DNA from: Elephas maximus indicus
Lineage: Eukaryota > Chordata > Mammalia > Proboscidea > Elephantidae
DNA: 64,000 nucleotides
Direction of reading: 5' to 3'
Assembly (NCBI RefSeq): GCF_024166365.1
Contig: NC_064824.1
Location: forward strand, 126,359,608 to 126,423,607
A model generated the notes under the pieces. That model was given only the letters and a program-made list of their open reading frames with translations. It was not told the origin of the DNA and did not search any database. Within the stretch, counting starts at the first letter, position 1; each line of letters begins with the position of its first letter. Below, piece after piece: positions 34,321-45,835 of this stretch. Both the position numbers and the translations under genes were made by a program.

Positions 34321-34338
34321 GATTGGCTAGAAATAAGT

Positions 34339-34493
34339 GGTAACCCTGGTGGCATAGTGGTTAAGTGCTATGGCTGCTAACCAAAAGGTCAGCAGTTCAA
34401 ATCCACCAGACACTCCTTGGAAACTCTATGGAGCAGTTCTACTCTGTCCTGTCTGGTCTCTATGAGTCAGAATTGACTCTATGGCAATGGGTT
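34339..34493 (+). mobile_element. AfroSINE, young short form
   Basis: GGTAACCCTGGTGGCATAGT head through TATGAGTCAGAATTGACTCT and AATGGGTT tail. Second copy of a same-orientation pair, 20 bp after the first. Confidence 0.95.
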
Positions 34494-34499
34494 AGAATA

Positions 34500-35128
34500 T
34501 AAGTCATGAACTTTGGAAGAACAGGACTTGCTACAATAGCAGACTAAACACTTTTTGTAGGAGTTCATTCTGTTCATGAAACAGAGTTTCCTAAGTGTTC
34601 TTTAGAAAGAGAGGTAGCAAGAAAAGAGGTGTGTTTTAGGAAGATTAACCTAGAGTTTGGTATGCAAAGAACTTGATTGGAGGGCTGACAGAAGGCCTAA
34701 AGACAGATCAGAAACCATTAAGAATCTGATTGTGAGTAAGGGAGGGATAATAGCCAAGGAGGGTATGGCCACAGTTGTCTATCTTTACCATTCTTTCCAG
34801 CCACATAGCATAGTGCTGGCACTAAATTGGTACTCAGTGTAGGAGGATGGAAGCAAGGGAGGAAGAAAGAAAGAGAGTGTTAGAAGGAGGTAAGGGGGTA
34901 AGGAGACAGTGCGGGAAGGAGGAAAAATATGAGAGACTTTTGCATTCCGACTTTGGAAGCATGTATGCAGTATCCTCAACTCTTAATTATCAAGCCCCGC
35001 CCCCCAAAAAAACACACACACACAAAAAAGTGTACGCAAATCTGGTGAGATCCAAGTAAGATCTGTAGTCTAGCTAACTGTATTGCACCAGTATTAATTG
35101 GTTTTTATAATGGACTATATTTACGTAA
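34500..35128. other. Intron, nothing recognised
   Basis: Contains a short CA/A-rich stretch near 35003-35030. No exon supported. Confidence 0.4.
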
Positions 35129-35130
35129 GA

Positions 35131-35180
35131 TGCTAAACCCATTGCCACCAGTCGATTCTGACTCATAGAGGCCCTATGTA
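35131..35180 (-). mobile_element. AfroSINE 3' end, antisense
   Basis: AAACCCATTGCCACCAGTCG then ATTCTGACTCATAGAGGCCC is the complement of the tail only. Confidence 0.8.
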
Positions 35181-35289
35181 AAATGCAAATATTGGATAAA
35201 GGTGGATGAAAGGAACATAAGACTTCTCAGTATACTTTTTGTAATTCCTTGTGAGTCCATAATTAGTTCAAAATAAAAAGTTATTAAAA

Positions 35290-36019
35290 AATCAGTGCAA
35301 CTCATGAACCAATTTATCCCCTTGTTCTTCTGGATGTCTGTTCTTACTCTTTTTCTCAGTTAAACTGGCTGGGTTAGAAGAGGGTGACCTGGGGGGTGAG
35401 GCTGCCTTGGTTAGGTACCCAAGTCTCTGGACATGTTCCTTAATCTCTGGCATTCCTAAAAAAAACTTTCCCTGAACAAATAAGTTGTAATTTTTTCTAG
35501 ATATATCAAAGTTCACAAGTTTTCATTCAAAATCTGTCTTACTCCATGACCCAGTGGATCAAAAGAGTTAGAAATGTTATCATCTTCATATTGAAATTTT
35601 CTTTTAAATTTCCTGCTTCTGAGGGTTATTCAAAATATTGAAATTCACCATGTGTTTTTCTTTAGTACACACAAGACATAATTTCATTTTTTCTATTTGC
35701 TTATAATTGTTACTAACAAATAGGTCAGGCTCAGAGTACTCCTACGTAATGGGACAGCTTTCTAAACTTTTGGAAATGAAAAAAGTTTATTGAAATAGTT
35801 GTATTCTGCCCTACAATGTATCCATTATTCCATTTTTTAAAGAGTTTCCAAGTATATTTAGAATGAAAGACGAGGAAGTTGTAGCATATTAATAAGTCGA
35901 TAGCTGACATGTTTCATCATTTAGTTTGATTCTCAGAATGGAAGGTTTTATGTATTATTTGAATTTTTAAAAATTCGCCCACACTATGGGTGCTTTTCTC
36001 TACAATTAATTTATGACAC

Positions 36020-36020
<1 letters not shown>
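35290..36020. other. Intron, nothing recognised
   Basis: No gene or repeat supported; the stretch just before it ends in AATAAAAAGTTATT, possibly an ancient L1 3' end. Confidence 0.4.
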
Positions 36021-36023
<3 letters not shown>

Positions 36024-36050
<27 letters not shown>

Positions 36051-36052
36051 TT
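36024..36052. repeat. A16/T13 inverted repeat
   Basis: An uninterrupted A16 run (36024-36039) passes directly into T13 (36040-36052), flanked by CTAG and TTAG. It can fold into a perfect hairpin and lies about 80 nt into the intron after the 36135 splice donor. Confidence 0.95.
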
Positions 36053-36134
36053 AGACAACTAGTAAATGCCTACATGAGTTTTTCTTTCTTTCTCCATATG
36101 TTCTCCCTCCGCTTTCTTTCTTCATTTTTTTTAC

Positions 36135-36249
36135 CTTATAGTTCTTTTCATTCCTATTGTTCTGAACTGCAGACTTCAAAGGAAACACCAAAAGTTCTAG
36201 AAAAAAGGCTTTGTCCATTGCTGAGTAAAATTTCATAGGTTTACATAAC
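36135..36249 (-). CDS. S28 peptidase exon (cap domain)
   Basis: Encodes LCKPMKFYSAMDKAFFLELL then VFPLKSAVQNNRNEKNYK. The LC.P....S..D...F...L block followed by V-Q-x-N matches the S28 cap domain between the EVV..SL block and the DELC block; other members usually show V-Q-Y-N, so QNN here is a departure. Acceptor CCCCTAG is at 36250-36256, donor GTAAAA ends at 36134. Length 115 bp starts with one base completing Arg and ends in phase 0. The donor is followed by a weak purine run and, about 80 bp into the intron, by an A16/T13 inverted repeat. Confidence 0.85.
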
Positions 36250-36259
36250 CTAGGGGAAA

Positions 36260-37410
36260 GAAAACACACAAACAGTTCCATTTCACTTCAACATGAAAAC
36301 CCAAATGTAGAAAATAATCCAAAATGAATTAATATTAGATTTCTTCAGAACAGGTATACTGTGGAAGGAGAAATAAATTATGGCCCCTACTTTAAGTTAT
36401 CAAAATATGTCTATGAAAATAATTTCATCCAACATTTATGTAACACTACTCATCAAAATGCTTTCATTTAAATCAATGCATTGATTTAATGCACAAAAAT
36501 CCTGAGAGCATTCTGGGACAGTATTTATCTTTGAAAATCTAAGATAGCAGAAGACTCATTTTTTAAGGAATATGTCTCTATAATATATAATAATTGAGAT
36601 TAAAATGATATTTGATGCTCTTCCCAATCACACTGACTAAAAATATACATATATTGATCCCATTTCTACACCACTACACACACACACATGCACACATACA
36701 CCATATATAGCAGGTAACTAACTTTGAAATAGAGATGCAGAGGAATTGTAAGATTATAGGGAAGAATCACAAGGATTATCCATTTTGCCCCTGCACTTTG
36801 TTCTGTCTAACCCAGTCATACAACTCAAGCCTGATAGCCCACTACATCCTGGCCCTAGTCCTTTGAACTCTTCTTTGCCTGTCTGAGAACCATTGGCTTC
36901 ACACCACTGACCACCATCACATCTCTAATCCAAAGACTTGCTGTTTACAAGTAGTCTCTTGTGTTTGAACCTTGGCCTTTCCCTGCGGTTATTACCATGG
37001 CACAGAGATCTGACAGAATTCCTTCCCGGCTGCAGCTATATGGAAAAGACCCATATATCTGAGCCCATCTCTTTTGTTAGTTATAACTGAAGAAATAGTG
37101 CACACCAGTGTGGGTTAAATTGTGAAGGAAGAAGAAAGGTCTAAGTGTCAGAAACCTAGTAAACATGCCGTGAGGACTGGAAACTCCTCCTTGTGGACAG
37201 AAGATGAGCCAAAGCTCAATGACATTATTTATGTCAAAGCATTTATGCCAAAGAAGAATGAACAGGAGGATGTGGCTGCCTGATGTGGGTTTTGTACATC
37301 CAGATTCAAAACAAAAGAATTTCAATCTAAGAATCAAAGAGAGATTTATAGTTTTCCATGAGCAAAAGGAAAAGGGAAGACAACATTCATAACGTGTCGC
37401 TCATCTCCCA
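36260..37410. other. Intron, nothing recognised
   Basis: Short CA run near 36674. The opposed open frames at 37204-37392 (+) and 37337-37077 (-) show no family features. Confidence 0.4.
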
Positions 37411-37414
37411 AAAG

Positions 37415-38245
37415 CAGGCCTGTTTGTGGCACAGTGTGTAAGCTCAGGACTCCTAAATGAAAAATTCAAGGGTTCAAACTCACCAGCTGCTCTTCAGGAG
37501 AAAAGCCCCAGCAATTTGCTCTCTTAAAGATTGCATCTTAGCAAAGGAGAACGAAGAACACCAAAGACACAAGGAAAATATTAGCCCAAAAGACAGAAAG
37601 GGCCAAATAAACCAGACTCCATCAGTCTGAGACCAGAAGAACTTAGATGGTGTATGGCTACCACCAATGACTGACCTGACAGGGAATACAACAGACAGTC
37701 CCTGAGGGAGCAGGAGAAAACTGGGGTGCAGAACTCAAATTCTATTAGAAAGACCAGACTTAATGGTCTGACTGGGACTGGAGGAACCCCAGAAGATATG
37801 GCCCCCAGACTCTCTGTTATCCCAGAACTAAAACCATTCCCTAAGCCAACTCTACAGACAAAAGTTAGACTTGACTATAACGCATAAAATGCTACTCGTG
37901 AAGAGTGTGCTTCTTAGCTTAAGTAGATACATGAGACTAAATGGGCAGCTCCTGTCCAGAGGCGAGATAAGAAGGCAAAAAGTTATAGGAGCTGGTTGAA
38001 TGAACATGCAAAAGGAGGAGTGTGCTGTCACATTATAGGGAGAGCAACTACAGTCATGTAACAATGTGTGTATAAATATTTGTATAAGAAACTCACTTGA
38101 GCTGTAAACTTTCACTTAAAATGCAAAATTAATTAAAAAAAAATCACACCCCAGAAAACCCTATAGGACAGTGCTTTCTGTCCTACAGGATTACCATGAG
38201 GATGAATTGATTTGATAGCACACAACAACAATAACAATCTCCCAA
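37415..38245 (+). mobile_element. AfroSINE split by an L1 insertion
   Basis: The left part (37415-37540: CCTGTTTGTGGCACAGTGTG, CAAACTCACCAGCTGCTCTT, AAAGATTGCATCTTA) and right part (38140-38245: CAGAAAACCCTATAGGACAG, CTGTCCTACAGGATTACCAT) join into one AfroSINE of the long form. The tail after it is AACAACAATAACAA. Confidence 0.75.
37541..38137 (+). mobile_element. L1 3'UTR insertion inside an AfroSINE
   Basis: 5'-truncated L1: GCAAAGGAGAACGAAGAACA, AAAGACAGAAAGGGCCAAAT, GACCAGAAGAACTTAGATGG, CTGAGGGAGCAGGAG, and the end GTAAACTTTCACTTAAAATG plus an A tail. It matches the 3'UTR at 3260-3880 segment by segment. Confidence 0.85.
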
Positions 38246-38249
38246 ATAG

Positions 38250-41200
38250 TTGACAACTGAAAAAGGAGTGGGTGCTGCCTTTGTAAATAAAGCATCAGGA
38301 GGAGGGATGAAAGATCATGCATCCTAAGATGATAACCTTCCCATGTAGCAGAAATCCTTAGAAATTATCTCTCTGGTGATGAGAATTCTATCATTTTGAG
38401 ACCACTGACTGATCCAGGACAGATGTTTAGTTTGTCCACAGTCTGGTCCCCCATCTTCTGAAACCCTCCCCAGTGTATATATAGAATTGTGCCAAAAATC
38501 AAGACACATTAATGGAAAAAAAAAAACAGAACTTCCCTTCCACCTTCTTTTGGAGAAGCCAAACACCAATTTCCAAACCATCAGCAAGTATTGTAGTAAG
38601 GAGATCACAACTGTGAAACATTCATGGGTTATAAACCTGAACTCTGATGAGAACTATCACATTTTCTGTGGAAAATGAGCCTGTTCACTCACATAGAAGT
38701 TTATATAGTTTCAGGATTTAAGGAAAGTGGTTTGAGAATTTTTGTATAACTAAATTGCCTTGAAAAAGGTTAAAATTCAGTAGAATAACAGGAAATCCTT
38801 ATGGTGAAATTTAGAATACTTAAAAAAATGGGTTAATTGAAAGTGAAAATAGGAAAAATTAATAACAAAATGAAAGCCAAGTGTAATAGTTTTAGTAAAA
38901 TAGCAAAATCACATTGGACCCCACTTGAAATGGAAAAGTAATCTTGGAAAGTTAAATGGTGCCCAAAGATGCAATAGGAAGATTCCAAAATGTGGGGTGG
39001 AGGTGGTGGTGGAAAGCTACCTTTTGTGCAATAAAGACAGAACGAATATGAAGAAGCTGATAGACTGTACAAACAATCAAAACACAAAATAAAATTGCAA
39101 GAAAAAACTTGGTCATTTTACCCAAGAGAGCACATGGAGGTAGCAGATAATTGTGACAAAATCAGACAAATAAAACCAGAAACGAGATGTAAATTGCAGG
39201 ACAAACAGAGCCATGTACTAAGTTATTTAAATACACAAAGAATGACAGACAAACTATTGGGATGGTGGACTTCTATATTTCTCCTTAATAAATGGCAAGG
39301 AAACTCCTGTAAAAACTTACAACTGAATGAGGATAGAGATTTAAAATTTCCAGCAGTCAGTTTTAATAATAATGTTCAGTGGCATGATCATGAAATTTTG
39401 TATTCATTCCTTCATTCATTGCTTCAACAGTACTTGTCTAATATTTTAGTGGGTGTCTTAAATTGTCAATCACATAAAGTACTCCATAAATATAGTCTGT
39501 TAATATTTTGATTGTTATCCAAGATAGCCACTTATACAGCATCCATCCCCCCAATTCTGGTAAGAGAACCCCTTTTTATCTTTGGAAATCATTCCCATTC
39601 TTTTAACTCATGTTTGTCAGGAGGGATTTACATCTACTCTTAGTTTCTGGAATGTCTCCTGATCCTGACTAAGGCAGTCAGGATACCACATTACTAAGCT
39701 AAAGCGGTGGATTCATGGGTTAGCCCATGTTCCACAAAGACCAGTGAAAGCTCTGGTTAGAATATTTGCTAAAACAATCTCTTTCTAAGACTAGAGGTAC
39801 CAAGCATCAGATAAGTCTGGAGCAATCGGTACCATCTTGGCCCCCACATGAGCAGAATACATCTAAAAGTAAAAGCAAGAAAAGGTGAAATCTTCCAAAG
39901 GACATAAATGGAGTCCAGGGGCCCATCTATGATGAAAATAACCACTCATCTTTATCTCTCGACTTTTTGGTTATCTGAGTCTCTGATCCCTTTTTCATAA
40001 ATAAGGTGAGGTGTGTTGTATTTCTGATGGTTGCAACACAGTGTCCTGGCCATGTGTATACTATGCACTAAAGAGGTTCTGGTGTCTAATACATAAGCAA
40101 TTCATGCCCTCATGAAGCAGACAGTCTACTGAAGATGATTGGCCTTAACAATCCATTACAGTTGTGTTGGATATACTATAAGTATATCCCACCTGGTGTG
40201 TGATGTACCAACAGGTACATCTCACCTGGTCTGAGAGATCTGGGAGACTTCCCCAAGGGAATTACACTCTGAGACATGAAGGATGAAAAGGAGTTAATCT
40301 AGGCTAAACAGATGAAATTGAAAAAACAAAATCTTTACTCCCATACAAAATTCTGTACAAGATCCTTACTCCATATCGTATTTAAACAGCAGCTTTGACT
40401 TGTGTTTTACAAGGGGTAATACCAGAAATGGAAAGTCAAGGATACACATAACAGAAAAACAAATGATCCTGTAGATTAAATAGACCTGTGAGATATTTTA
40501 GTTTCAGTAAACAGGTATGAGGAGAGGGCTAATGTAACTGTAGAAATGTTCATGAATGCACAATAGCAAACATTTTCTAGTGATGGGTGTTCTGGGGGAA
40601 CAGATAGTATTGTGGCAGTTTAGATGGGAGGGCTGTTCTGCTGAAGGTTTGAGATGTAATTCCAATGACTGCAAAATACATTTTGATATTAGAAAAGTCA
40701 GGTAAGCTTCTAGATATCAACTTTTTCAGTTTATAAAATAACAGATTTATAACTAGATGGTTTCTAAAAACCCACAAATTAAATTCTAGAGAAGTGCCTT
40801 TACCCTAGTTTGTCAAAGTTTAATGTTCAAATGTGAAAGTACCATTCGGCTACTTACCAAGTACTACCATATACCACGTTCGTATTGCACTGCGGTCTTG
40901 GTGCTGATTATTCCCATTTGTGAGATTATGAACCATTCTAGAGAACTTGATATTTAAAGAAAAATAGAACTAAAGTCCATGTTTAACAAAAAAGAACATA
41001 GAGTATTGGCAGAGTGTTGTGCCTTTAAAAATGAGGCATCACTCCCAAGCTATTCACTGAAATGTTTCTAGATTGGGACATCATGTGAAATTAAATTAAA
41101 TGTATGAGGTATGACTATAAAATAACGTGTCTGCTTTCAAAATAGACACAAAATGGGCATGATGTCCTAGAAGAAATGCCCTTGGTGGATGATCCTCTTA

Positions 41201-41910
41201 TCCCAGACATGCTTCCTCAGCCACATGCAAAGTATTATCGGAAATTGTTTTTGTAAAATTGCATTTAGAATGATTGGTTCTTTCTTTTGACTGCCCTTAA
41301 CGGTGATAAAATTGGTCCTTTGGATGAGTTTGGAAACAGTGAAAAATCACTTATTGAAATTTTTGCTATCAAAAAATTTTTTTAATATTTTTTAGGACAA
41401 TTAACAAATATAACTTAGCTCTAATGCTTCAAGTCAGGTGAATAAAGTGAGTACATAAGCTGTAGAATCCTACTTTAACAAGAAATATGATGCAGTGCTT
41501 TTGGTTCTCATGTGCTCAGACCTACTCTAGGGAAATTCCAAGTAAGATCTAAAAAATCAGTTTCAAATAATGACAGTATAATGAGTGTAAAAGAGTCATC
41601 TGCTTAGTGGACTGCTCAAATACACACACTCAATTCTGACTGATACACAGATAATTCTTAGTTATCTAATATACTGAATTGAATATATCTAAGGATTAAA
41701 ATTGACAACTCTTCTAGTAATTCTCTGTGAGTTCAGCATTCCAAAATATCTTGAAGCCTCTCTCAAGAGCCTTGCACTTTGCTCTATACGTAACGGGCAC
41801 TCAGAGACAAAATAAAATTGCTAATAATAAAGTAGGGCAGAAGCAAATAAGGAATAGAGCCAATATTTGAGATTACATTTTTATTATGGAGCCCTATATA
41901 GAGACCTTGT
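38250..41910. other. Large intron block, no exon or clear repeat recognised
   Basis: About 3.7 kb of the 14.3-kb intron. A 138-codon plus-strand open frame at 39095-39511 is the longest non-repeat frame; it has no recognised motif. A splice-like minus-strand segment near 40844-40925 was examined and rejected as an S28 exon. No RNA gene seen. Confidence 0.4.
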
Positions 41911-41914
41911 TTCA

Positions 41915-42660
41915 TCTTGAACTTGCAAATGAGCAATCAATGGTCTGTTCTGCAATTAGCCTCTGGCCTTGTTCTGACCAATGAAATTGAGCTTTTCCAT
42001 TGTCTCTTTCCACAGATGTAGTCAATTTGATTCCTACGTATTCCATCTGGTAAGGTCCATGCATAGAGTCGCTGTTTATCTTGGTGAAAAAAGATATTTG
42101 CAATGAAGAAGTCCTTGGCCTTACAAAATTCTATCATGCAACCTCCAGCATCATTTCTATCTCCATGGCCCTATTTTCCAACTACTGATCCTTCTTTGTT
42201 TCCGGCTTTCGCATTCCAATCACCAGTAATTATCAATGCATTCTGAATGCATGTTCCATCAATTTCAGACTTTAGAAGTAGGTAAAAAACTTGATTTTCT
42301 TCATCTTTAGCCTCACTGGTTGGTGTGTAAGTTTGAATAATAGTCATATTAACTTCTCTTCCTTGTAGGCATATGGATATTATCGTATCACTGATAAGGT
42401 AGTACTTCAGGACACGTCTTGAAATGTTCTTTTTGATGATGAATGCAAAGCCATTCCTCCTCAAGTTTTCATTCCCAGCATAGTAGACCACATGATTGTA
42501 TGATCCAAAATGGCAGTCCATTTCAGCTCACTAATGTCTAGAATACTGATGTTTATATGTTCCATTTCAGTTTTGGCAATTTCCAATTTTCATAGTTTCA
42601 TAATTAATACATTTCATATTCTGATTATTAATGCACATTTATGGCTGTTTATTTCTATTT
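41915..42660 (-). mobile_element. RTE LINE copy 5, inverted 5' part (endonuclease region)
   Basis: Minus-strand RTE endonuclease sequence from an N-terminal KLEIAKTEMEHINISILDIS stretch through ISELKWT, IITGDWNAKAGN (42260-42190) and CGKRQWKSSISLV to LICKFKMK near 41915. It starts about 300 bp inside the full-length element and is reversed relative to the adjoining 42661-44785 part. Confidence 0.9.
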
Positions 42661-44785
42661 TGCTCATACTCAAGTTCAAGTTGAAGCTGAAGAAACTTAG
42701 AACCAGTCAACGAGAGCCAAAGTATGACCCTGAGTTTATCCCGCCTGAATTTATAGATCATCTCAAGAACAGGTTTGACATGCTGAAAGCTAATGACAGA
42801 AGAATAGAAGTGTTATGGAATGACATCAAGCATATCATACATGAAGAAGACAAGAGGTCATTAAAAAGGCAAGAAAGAAAGACCAAAAGGGATGTCAGAA
42901 GAGACTCTGAAACTTGCTCTTGAATGTTGGGTAGCTAAAGCAAGAAATGATGATGAAACTATTAAACAGAAGTTTTCAAAAGACAGCTTGAGAAGACAAA
43001 GTAAAGTATTATAATGACAAGTGCAAAGAGCCAGACATACAAAACAAAAGGGAAGAAAATGCTCAGTATTTTCAAGCTGAAAGAATGGAAGAAAAAATTG
43101 AAACCTCTAGTTGCAATAGTGAAGGATCCTATGGATAAAATATTAAATGACTCAGGAAGCATCAAAAGAAGATGGAAGGAATACACAGAGTCATTATACC
43201 AAAAAGAATTGGTAGACATTTAATCATTTCAAGAGGTAGCATATAATCAGGCACTGATGATACTGAAGAAAGAAGTCCAAGCTGTTCTGAAGGCATTGTG
43301 GAAAAACAAGTCTCCAGGAATTGACGCAATATCAACTGAGATGTTTCAAAAAACAGGCAGCACTGGAAGTGCTCACTCACCTGTGCCAAAAAATTTGGAA
43401 GACAGCTGCCTGGCCAGTTAAATGGAAGAGATTCATATTTATTCTTATCCCCAAGAAAGGTGATCCAACAAAAGGCTGAAATTATCAAACAATATCATTA
43501 ATATCACACGCAAGTTAAATTTTGCTGACATTCATTCAAAATTGGCTGCAGCAGTATATAGACAGAGAACTGCCAGAAATTCAGGCCCAATTCACAAGAG
43601 GATGTAGAAGCAAGGATATCATTGCTGATGTCAGATGGATCTTAGCTGAAAGCAGAGAATAACAGAAAGATGTTTATGTGTTTTATTGATTACACACAAG
43701 TATGGGACCGTGTGGATCAAAACAAATTATGGATAACATTGCAAAGAATGGGGATTCCAGAACATTTAATTGTGCTCAGGAGGAACCTCTACATAGATCA
43801 AGAGATAGTTGTTTGGACATAACAAAGGGATACTATGAAGTCTAAAGTCAGAAAAACTTTGCGTCCAGGTTCTATCCTTTCACCATACCTATTCAGTCTG
43901 TATGCTCAGCAAATAATCTGAGAAGCTGGACTCTGTGAAGAAGAAGAGAGCATCAGATTGGTGGAAGAGTCATTAACTACCTGAATTATGCAGATGACAC
44001 AACAATGTTTGCTGAAAGTGAAGAGGACATGAAGCACTTACTAATGAAGATCAAAGACCACAGCCTTCAGTAAGGACTACACTTCTGCATAAAAACAAAA
44101 CAAAACAAAAACTTCACAACTGGACCAATGAGCAACATCATGGTAAATGGAGAAAAGGTTGAATATGTCAAGGATTTCATTTTACTTGGATCCACAATCA
44201 ACACCGATGGAAGCAGCAGTCAAGAAGTCAAAAGACTCATTGCATCGGGCAAATCTGCTGCAAAAGACCTTTTTAGAGTGTTGAAAAGCAAAGAGGGCAC
44301 CCTGAAGACTAAGGTACAACCAACCCAAGCCATAGTATTTTCAATCACAACATAGGCATGTGACAGCTGGACAATGAATAAGGAAGATGGAAGAAAAATT
44401 GATGGTTTTGAATTGTGGCATTGATGAAGAACATTGAATATACCACGGACTGCCAAAAAAGGAACAAATCTGTCTTGGAAGAAGTACAACCAGAATGCTC
44501 CTTAGATACAAGGATGGCAAGACCAAGTCTTACAAACTTTGGACATATTGCCAGGACACATCTTTCACCCGAGAAGGACATCATTCTTGATAAAGTACAG
44601 AGTCAACAAAAAAGAGGAGGCCCATCAAAAAGTTGGATTGACGCAGTGGTTGCAACAATAGGCTCAAGCACAGCAATGATTTTAGGCATGGTCCATACTG
44701 GGCAGTGTTTCTTCTTTTGTGCGTAGTTTCACTATGAGTCATAGCCAACTCGATGGCACCTGACAACAACAACAAGAACATATAC
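42661..44785 (+). mobile_element. RTE LINE copy 5, 3' part (RT to tail)
   Basis: Plus-strand RTE continuing at LILKFKLKLKKLRTS, the point where the inverted segment ends, through the thumb/linker, RT (LNYADDTTMFAESEEDMKHL-like block near 43980-44040), SQEVKRLIASGKSAAKDLF (44221-44270) and the RRGGPSKSWIDA-like C-terminus to a CAACAACAACAAG tail. ORF broken by stops and small indels. Confidence 0.92.
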
Positions 44786-44935
44786 TGACCATTTGGCAAT
44801 ATATACTGACAACAGTTTACAAAGACAAGACTAGCGTGATTGGTCTTTCTGGAAATAAAACTGAATTCATGAACAAAATTTTGTAAAAATAACGGGATCT
44901 AACTAAATATATTTCATGTATAAAAAGTCAAAACA

Positions 44936-45086
44936 AAACCCATTGCGATCGAATATATTCCAACTCATAATGACCCTACAGGAAAGAGTAGAACTTCCCA
45001 TATGATTTCCACGGAGCTCCTGGTGGATTCGAACTGCTGACGTTTTGATTAGCAGCCAAACTATTAACCACTACAAGGGTTTCCAT
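44936..45086 (-). mobile_element. AfroSINE, antisense
   Basis: AAAACCCATTGCGATCGAAT, GAGTAGAACTTCCCATATGA, GGAGCTCCTGGTGGATTCGA and TTAACCACTACAAGGGTTTC are the complement of a full short AfroSINE. Confidence 0.9.
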
Positions 45087-45089
45087 TCC

Positions 45090-45685
45090 ATGTATAAGGG
45101 ATCAGAAAAGTTCCCTAAATTGTTATTTAGAGTTACCACTTTTAACAATCCACAAATTCTTATTACCTCTCAACCCCAAACAAAAGATCTATAAGAATTT
45201 TAGAAATCTATTTGTGTCTCTTCTCTGCTTGTTTGCTGCCGTTATTCTACAATTAAATTAATACTATTCAATTCCCACTTTCGTTAACAATATATTTTTG
45301 CACTTGGGAGAAAAGACACTTAGTTGATTTAACTCATTGTAATAGCATCCCAAGAAACTCACAAGCTTTCAATTTTTAAAAATATAATAAAAATTAGATA
45401 TTTAAGTATCCTAGATTTCCTGACTTATTCAGGAAATACTAAAAGGGCAATGTGAAACAAAAAAGTTTCTGAACTATTTTAAATGCACAAGATGTTTGGA
45501 GCATAAGACTGGTAATATACTTTACAGTTAACTTTTTTCTGAATCTATGTGTGGGCTAAAGTCAATTAGAACCCATATAAAAATCACTTAAATGGAAGGA
45601 GAGAAAAGGGAACAGTTCAAATGACCACATCTTACCATTAGCAGAAATCTCTCGAGAATGCTTGACAATTCACACATTTCCTCTG
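45090..45685. other. Intron, nothing recognised
   Basis: AT-rich, no open frame or repeat supported. Confidence 0.4.
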
Positions 45686-45689
45686 GCCA

Positions 45690-45755
45690 AGGCATTTAAA
45701 TCCCACTGCAGCAGTGCCTCTTAACCACTGCACAATCAGGGCTCCAACTTCCACT
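45690..45755 (-). mobile_element. AfroSINE head fragment, antisense (tentative)
   Basis: GCAGTGCCTCTTAACCACTG then CACAATCAGGGCTCC is the complement of the tRNA-like head only. Confidence 0.5.
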
Positions 45756-45835
45756 TGGGAGAATTTAAATGCTCTCAGATAGAATTCACACCAGATCAGA
45801 AGCCATCTACAAATATTTCCCTAAATTTAACTGTT

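Noticed and set aside
40844..40930. Splice-like minus-strand segment (donor GTAAGTAG) considered as an S28 cap exon
   Set aside because: Phase does not fit between its neighbours and no frame matches the family; the exon at 36135-36249 fills that place with correct phases on both sides.
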